A stretch of DNA of 64,000 bases from Corynebacterium oculi (GTDB lineage Bacteria; Actinomycetota; Actinomycetes; Mycobacteriales; Mycobacteriaceae): positions 620,001-684,000 of the forward strand of contig NZ_LKST01000001.1 of the NCBI RefSeq assembly GCF_001412105.1, in the 5' to 3' direction. Each line of letters starts with the position of its first letter. Positions within the stretch are counted from its first letter, which is position 1. The notes beneath the pieces are model-generated. The model made no database searches. It was given only the letters and a program-made list of their open reading frames with translations, and had not been told where the DNA came from. Position numbers and translations under genes: made by a program. This document shows positions 60,294-64,000 of the stretch, in pieces.

Positions 60294-61325
60294 ATGGAAA
60301 GGCAGAAGGAACTCGGCGGCGCGGAGCTGACCGCTAAGGCGAAGGCGGAACTGGCCGCCGTGGAAACCCGCAGTGCGGCGGCCCGGATCGCGGAAGTGGC
60401 CGCCATGCTGAGATGCAGTTCTACCATGATGAACGATGGCGGCTCCCTGCTGGTGGAGGCGGAGTTGGATTCCCTGGCGGCCGCCAAGCGCCTGCGCACG
60501 GAAATCGAGGCGCTCTTTGGCGTCAGCGCCCGGCTGCGCACCGTGCGCCCCGGCGGATCCGGGCAGGGCCGCAAGGCCCCCCGGCACCTGCTGACCCTTG
60601 GCTACGAGGCGATGGAGGTGGTGCGCCGCACCGGGCTGGTGGGCCCCACCGGGGTCATCGTCGTGGGGCTGCCGCCCCAGGTGGTCTCCGGCACCATCAG
60701 CGATGTGGAGGCCGCCTGGCGGGGTGCCTTTTTGGCACGGGGTCGGCTGGCCGCCCCGGGGCGGGCCGTATCCCTGGAGGTGACCTGCCCCCGGGAGGAA
60801 ACGGGCTTGGCCTTGGTGGGCTGCGCCCGTCGCCTGGGTATGGTGGCCAAGACCAAGGAGACGCGCGGCGTGCACAAGGTGGTGGTGCGCGAGGCCGATG
60901 CCATCGGCGCCCTGCTCACCCGCATGGGGGCCCAGCACACGCGCCTGGAATGGGACGTGTTGCGCCGGGAACGCGAGGAACTGCTGGGCACCAATCGCCT
61001 GGTCAACTTTGATGACGCCAACCTGCGCCGTTCGGCTCGGGCGGCCGTGGCGGCGGCCGCCCGCGTGGAGCGCGCGATGGAACTGCTGGGCGATGACGTC
61101 CCCGAGTACCTAGCGGAGGCCGGATACTTGCGGGTGGAGCACCGCCAGGCCTCCCTGGAGGAATTGGGCCGCCTTGCCGATCCGCCGATGACCAAGGATG
61201 CCATCGCGGGGAGGATTCGCCGCCTGCTCTCCATGGCGGACAAGAAGGCCCAGGAGGAGGGGGTGGAGGACACCCGCTCCGCGCTCACCGAGGAGATGCT
61301 TGAGGGCTTCGAAGGCGAGGAATAG
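60294..61325 (+). CDS. whiA: Sporulation-regulator-like DNA-binding protein WhiA
   Basis: A 343-residue protein combining a LAGLIDADG-endonuclease-like domain (KAKAELAAVETRSAAARIAE, MLRCSSTMMNDGGSLLVEAE, GAFLARGRLAAPGRAVSLEV) with a C-terminal helix-turn-helix (LEELGRLADPPMTKDAIAGR). The homing-endonuclease catalytic residues are replaced in this family. In non-sporulating corynebacteria it controls cell division or growth. ATG 60294 is the only well-placed start. Confidence 0.95.
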   Translation: MERQKELGGAELTAKAKAELAAVETRSAAARIAEVAAMLRCSSTMMNDGGSLLVEAELDSLAAAKRLRTEIEALFGVSARLRTVRPGGSGQGRKAPRHLLTLGYEAMEVVRRTGLVGPTGVIVVGLPPQVVSGTISDVEAAWRGAFLARGRLAAPGRAVSLEVTCPREETGLALVGCARRLGMVAKTKETRGVHKVVVREADAIGALLTRMGAQHTRLEWDVLRREREELLGTNRLVNFDDANLRRSARAAVAAAARVERAMELLGDDVPEYLAEAGYLRVEHRQASLEELGRLADPPMTKDAIAGRIRRLLSMADKKAQEEGVEDTRSALTEEMLEGFEGEE

Positions 61326-61347
61326 GAAGGGGAAGAGGAAGCCGAAT

Positions 61348-61371
61348 AAAAAGTGGTAAGGATCACTTTTT
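61348..61371. terminator. Inverted repeat AAAAAGTG-n8-CACTTTTT after whiA
   Basis: Perfect 8-bp arms with an 8-nt spacer, 23 nt after the whiA stop. It could end transcription in both directions, but the stem is AT-rich and weak, so it may instead be a protein-binding site for gapA control. Confidence 0.4.
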
Positions 61372-61555
61372 AGGGGTGTGGGGCGATATTGCGTGGCGGG
61401 GATTGCTTGCCTGCCCCCAAGTGGGGGTAATTTTCCGCTTTTCGTGGGGGAGGGTAGCCCGTGCGGGCGGAAAACCCTCGATTTCCCGGTTCTCTCTTTT
61501 CCGTATTTGTGAGGTTATTTCTGGTTATCTGCCTGCGGGCGCGGGCGGAGGCCGG

Positions 61556-61561
61556 TACACT
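61556..61561 (+). promoter_or_regulatory. Putative -10 (TACACT) for gapA
   Basis: TACACT lies 67 nt before the gapA GTG in an otherwise gene-free gap. The ribosome site is AGAGGAG near 61615-61621. Confidence 0.6.
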
Positions 61562-61616
61562 CGTCCTCGTGAGGCAAAGCGCTCCAGGGCGCTTTGGACA
61601 CCACTCTCAAACCTAG

Positions 61617-62636
<1,020 letters not shown>

Positions 62637-62653
62637 TTGGTGCGTTTGTCCCC

Positions 62654-62696
62654 TGCGGTCCGGGGTGTGCCTCCGGCACACCGGGGCCGCATTTTT
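62654..62696 (+). terminator. Intercistronic hairpin between gapA and pgk
   Basis: A long near-perfect hairpin (arms starting TGCGGTCCGGGGTGTGCC, with one bulge) with a 3-nt loop is followed by TTTTT. It lies between gapA and pgk, so it probably attenuates rather than fully stops transcription, giving gapA more message than pgk. Confidence 0.85.
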
Positions 62697-62724
62697 CTTA
62701 GCTCTGAAAGGAATGAGAGACATT

Positions 62725-63942
62725 ATGACCATCAAGACCATTTCTGACCTGCTCAACGAGGGCGTGGAAGGCCGCCACATTCTGGTGCGCTCAGACTTCA
62801 ACGTCCCGCTCAATGACGCCGGGGAGATCACCGATCCCGGCCGCATTCACGCCTCCCTGCCCACCCTCAAGGCCCTGGTAGAGGGCGGTGCCAAGGTGAT
62901 CGTCACCGCGCACCTGGGCCGCCCCAAGGGCGAGGTGAACCCGAAGTTCTCGCTCGCCCCGGTGGCCGAGGCGCTCTCCGAGGCCCTGGGCCAGTACGTG
63001 GCCCTGGCCAGCGACGTCGTGGGGGAGGACGCCCACGAGCGCGCCAACGGGCTCAACGACGGCGACGTTCTGCTGGTGGAAAACGTGCGCTTTGATCCCC
63101 GGGAGACCTCTAAGGACGAGGCCGAGCGCGGTGCCTTTGCCGATGAGCTCGTGGCGCTGGCCGCCGATAACGGTGCCTTCGTTTCCGATGGTTTTGGCGT
63201 GGTGCACCGCGCCCAGGCCTCCGTGTACGACGTGGCCAAGCGCCTTCCGGCCTACGCGGGGTACTTGGTGAGCAAGGAGGTTGAGGTGCTAGAGAAGGTG
63301 GCCGCCAACCCCGAGCACCCCTACGTGGTGGTGCTGGGCGGCTCCAAGGTTTCCGATAAGCTCGGCGTGATCGAGGCCCTGGCGCAGAAGGCCGATCACC
63401 TCATCATCGGCGGCGGCATGTGCTACACGTTCCTTGCCGCCCAGGGCTATAACGTGCAGAAGTCCCTTCTGCAGGAGGAAATGGTGTCCACCTGCGCAGA
63501 CCTGCTGGAGCGCTTCGGGGAGAAGATCGTGTTGCCCGTGGATCTGGTGGCCGCCGCGGATTTTGCCGCGGATGCGGAGAACACCGTGGTTTCCCTCGAC
63601 GCCATCCCGGAGGGCTGGCAGTCCTTGGACATCGGGCCGGAGTCCGTGGGCGCCTTCGCCAAGGTTCTGGCTGAGTCCAAGACGGTGTTCTGGAACGGCC
63701 CGATGGGCGTATTCGAGTTCGAGGCCTTCTCCCGGGGCACCGCGGGTGTGGCCCAGGCGATCATTGACGCCACGGCCAAGAACGGCTCCTTCACCGTGGT
63801 GGGTGGCGGGGACTCCGCGGCCTCCGTGCGCGCGCTGGGGCTTGACGAGGAGGGTTTCTCCCACATCTCTACCGGCGGCGGGGCCTCCCTGGAGTTCCTT
63901 GAGGGCAAGGAACTCCCCGGCGTGGCCGTCCTCAACTCTTAA
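62725..63942 (+). CDS. pgk: Phosphoglycerate kinase
   Basis: A 405-residue two-domain glycolytic kinase. [54 protein letters not shown] and the C-terminal [14 protein letters not shown] are the family signatures. ATG 62725 behind AAAGGA is chosen; the frame is open upstream into the gapA hairpin. tpiA follows after 33 nt. Confidence 0.97.
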   Translation: MTIKTISDLLNEGVEGRHILVRSDFNVPLNDAGEITDPGRIHASLPTLKALVEGGAKVIVTAHLGRPKGEVNPKFSLAPVAEALSEALGQYVALASDVVGEDAHERANGLNDGDVLLVENVRFDPRETSKDEAERGAFADELVALAADNGAFVSDGFGVVHRAQASVYDVAKRLPAYAGYLVSKEVEVLEKVAANPEHPYVVVLGGSKVSDKLGVIEALAQKADHLIIGGGMCYTFLAAQGYNVQKSLLQEEMVSTCADLLERFGEKIVLPVDLVAAADFAADAENTVVSLDAIPEGWQSLDIGPESVGAFAKVLAESKTVFWNGPMGVFEFEAFSRGTAGVAQAIIDATAKNGSFTVVGGGDSAASVRALGLDEEGFSHISTGGGASLEFLEGKELPGVAVLNS

Positions 63943-63975
63943 AACCACACCCCCAATCAAGAAAGGCTTTTCCTC

Positions 63976-64000
63976 ATGGCACGTACCCCCCTGATTGCCG
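63976..64000 (+). CDS. tpiA: Triosephosphate isomerase, N-terminal start only
   Basis: Only eight codons (MARTPLIA) are in the window, starting at ATG 63976 behind AGAAAGG. Position after gapA-pgk and the match to the usual corynebacterial TpiA start (MARKPLIAGNWK) make the identification likely. Confidence 0.85.

Overview
The window is a high-GC actinobacterial chromosome segment, almost certainly from a Corynebacterium species. The evidence is gene content and order: hisS-aspS-rarA-alaS-ruvX-mltG-aroE-aroCKBQ-pepQ-efp-nusB-carAB-pyrF-mihF-gmk-rpoZ-coaBC-metK-priA-def-fmt-rsmB-rpe-rib genes-uvrC-rapZ-yvcK-whiA-gapA-pgk-tpiA. It also has an actinobacterial mIHF, a CE1758/CE1759-type flavin monooxygenase pair, an MspA-like porin remnant of mycolate-envelope type, and many GTG starts. 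No rRNA, tRNA or CRISPR array was recognised.

Layout. (1) 1-2355: a membrane-anchored PPIase fragment, an MBL hydrolase and hisS, closed by a strong terminator. (2) 2356-9336: an accessory island. It holds a frameshifted MspA-like porin gene, a small membrane protein, and an 892-aa secreted repeat protein whose last ~200 codons drop sharply in GC. Behind it come AT-rich membrane-protein genes, a broken IS5-like element, and further decayed membrane genes. This looks like a polymorphic-toxin locus: a GC-rich carrier, an exchangeable AT-rich tip, a candidate multi-pass immunity gene directly behind it, and a second degenerate immunity paralogue into which the IS has inserted. (3) 9333-17453: serine dehydratase, FMN reductase with luciferase-like monooxygenase, a TetR regulator, a degenerate ABC-type ATPase with a YhgE/Pip membrane protein, and a zinc metallopeptidase. 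(4) 17581-34635: translation, repair, cell-wall and shikimate genes, then two YbjN genes. (5) 34700-49419: a pyrimidine block (carAB-pyrF) under a leader that resembles a PyrR binding loop, with pyrR, pyrB and pyrC absent between nusB and carA. mihF, gmk, rpoZ, coaBC, metK, priA, def, fmt and rsmB follow. (6) 49424-51641: a TetR / NADP-binding reductase / aldo-keto reductase module with a clear palindromic operator. (7) 51659-64000: rpe and riboflavin genes, uvrC-rapZ-yvcK-whiA, and the glycolytic gapA-pgk-tpiA start.

How the genes work together. aroE, aroC, aroK, aroB and aroQ cover five of the seven shikimate steps. carA, carB and pyrF feed pyrimidine synthesis. ribD, ribE, ribBA and ribH form a complete riboflavin set. 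Several genes (hisS, priA, def, rpe, ribBA, rapZ) have a TANNNT hexamer 7-8 nt before the start codon, which points to leaderless transcripts; this is used to choose starts for ribBA and rapZ.

Limits. All family assignments come from reading the translated sequence and general knowledge; no database search was run. The toxin/immunity interpretation is inference from architecture, composition and paralogy.
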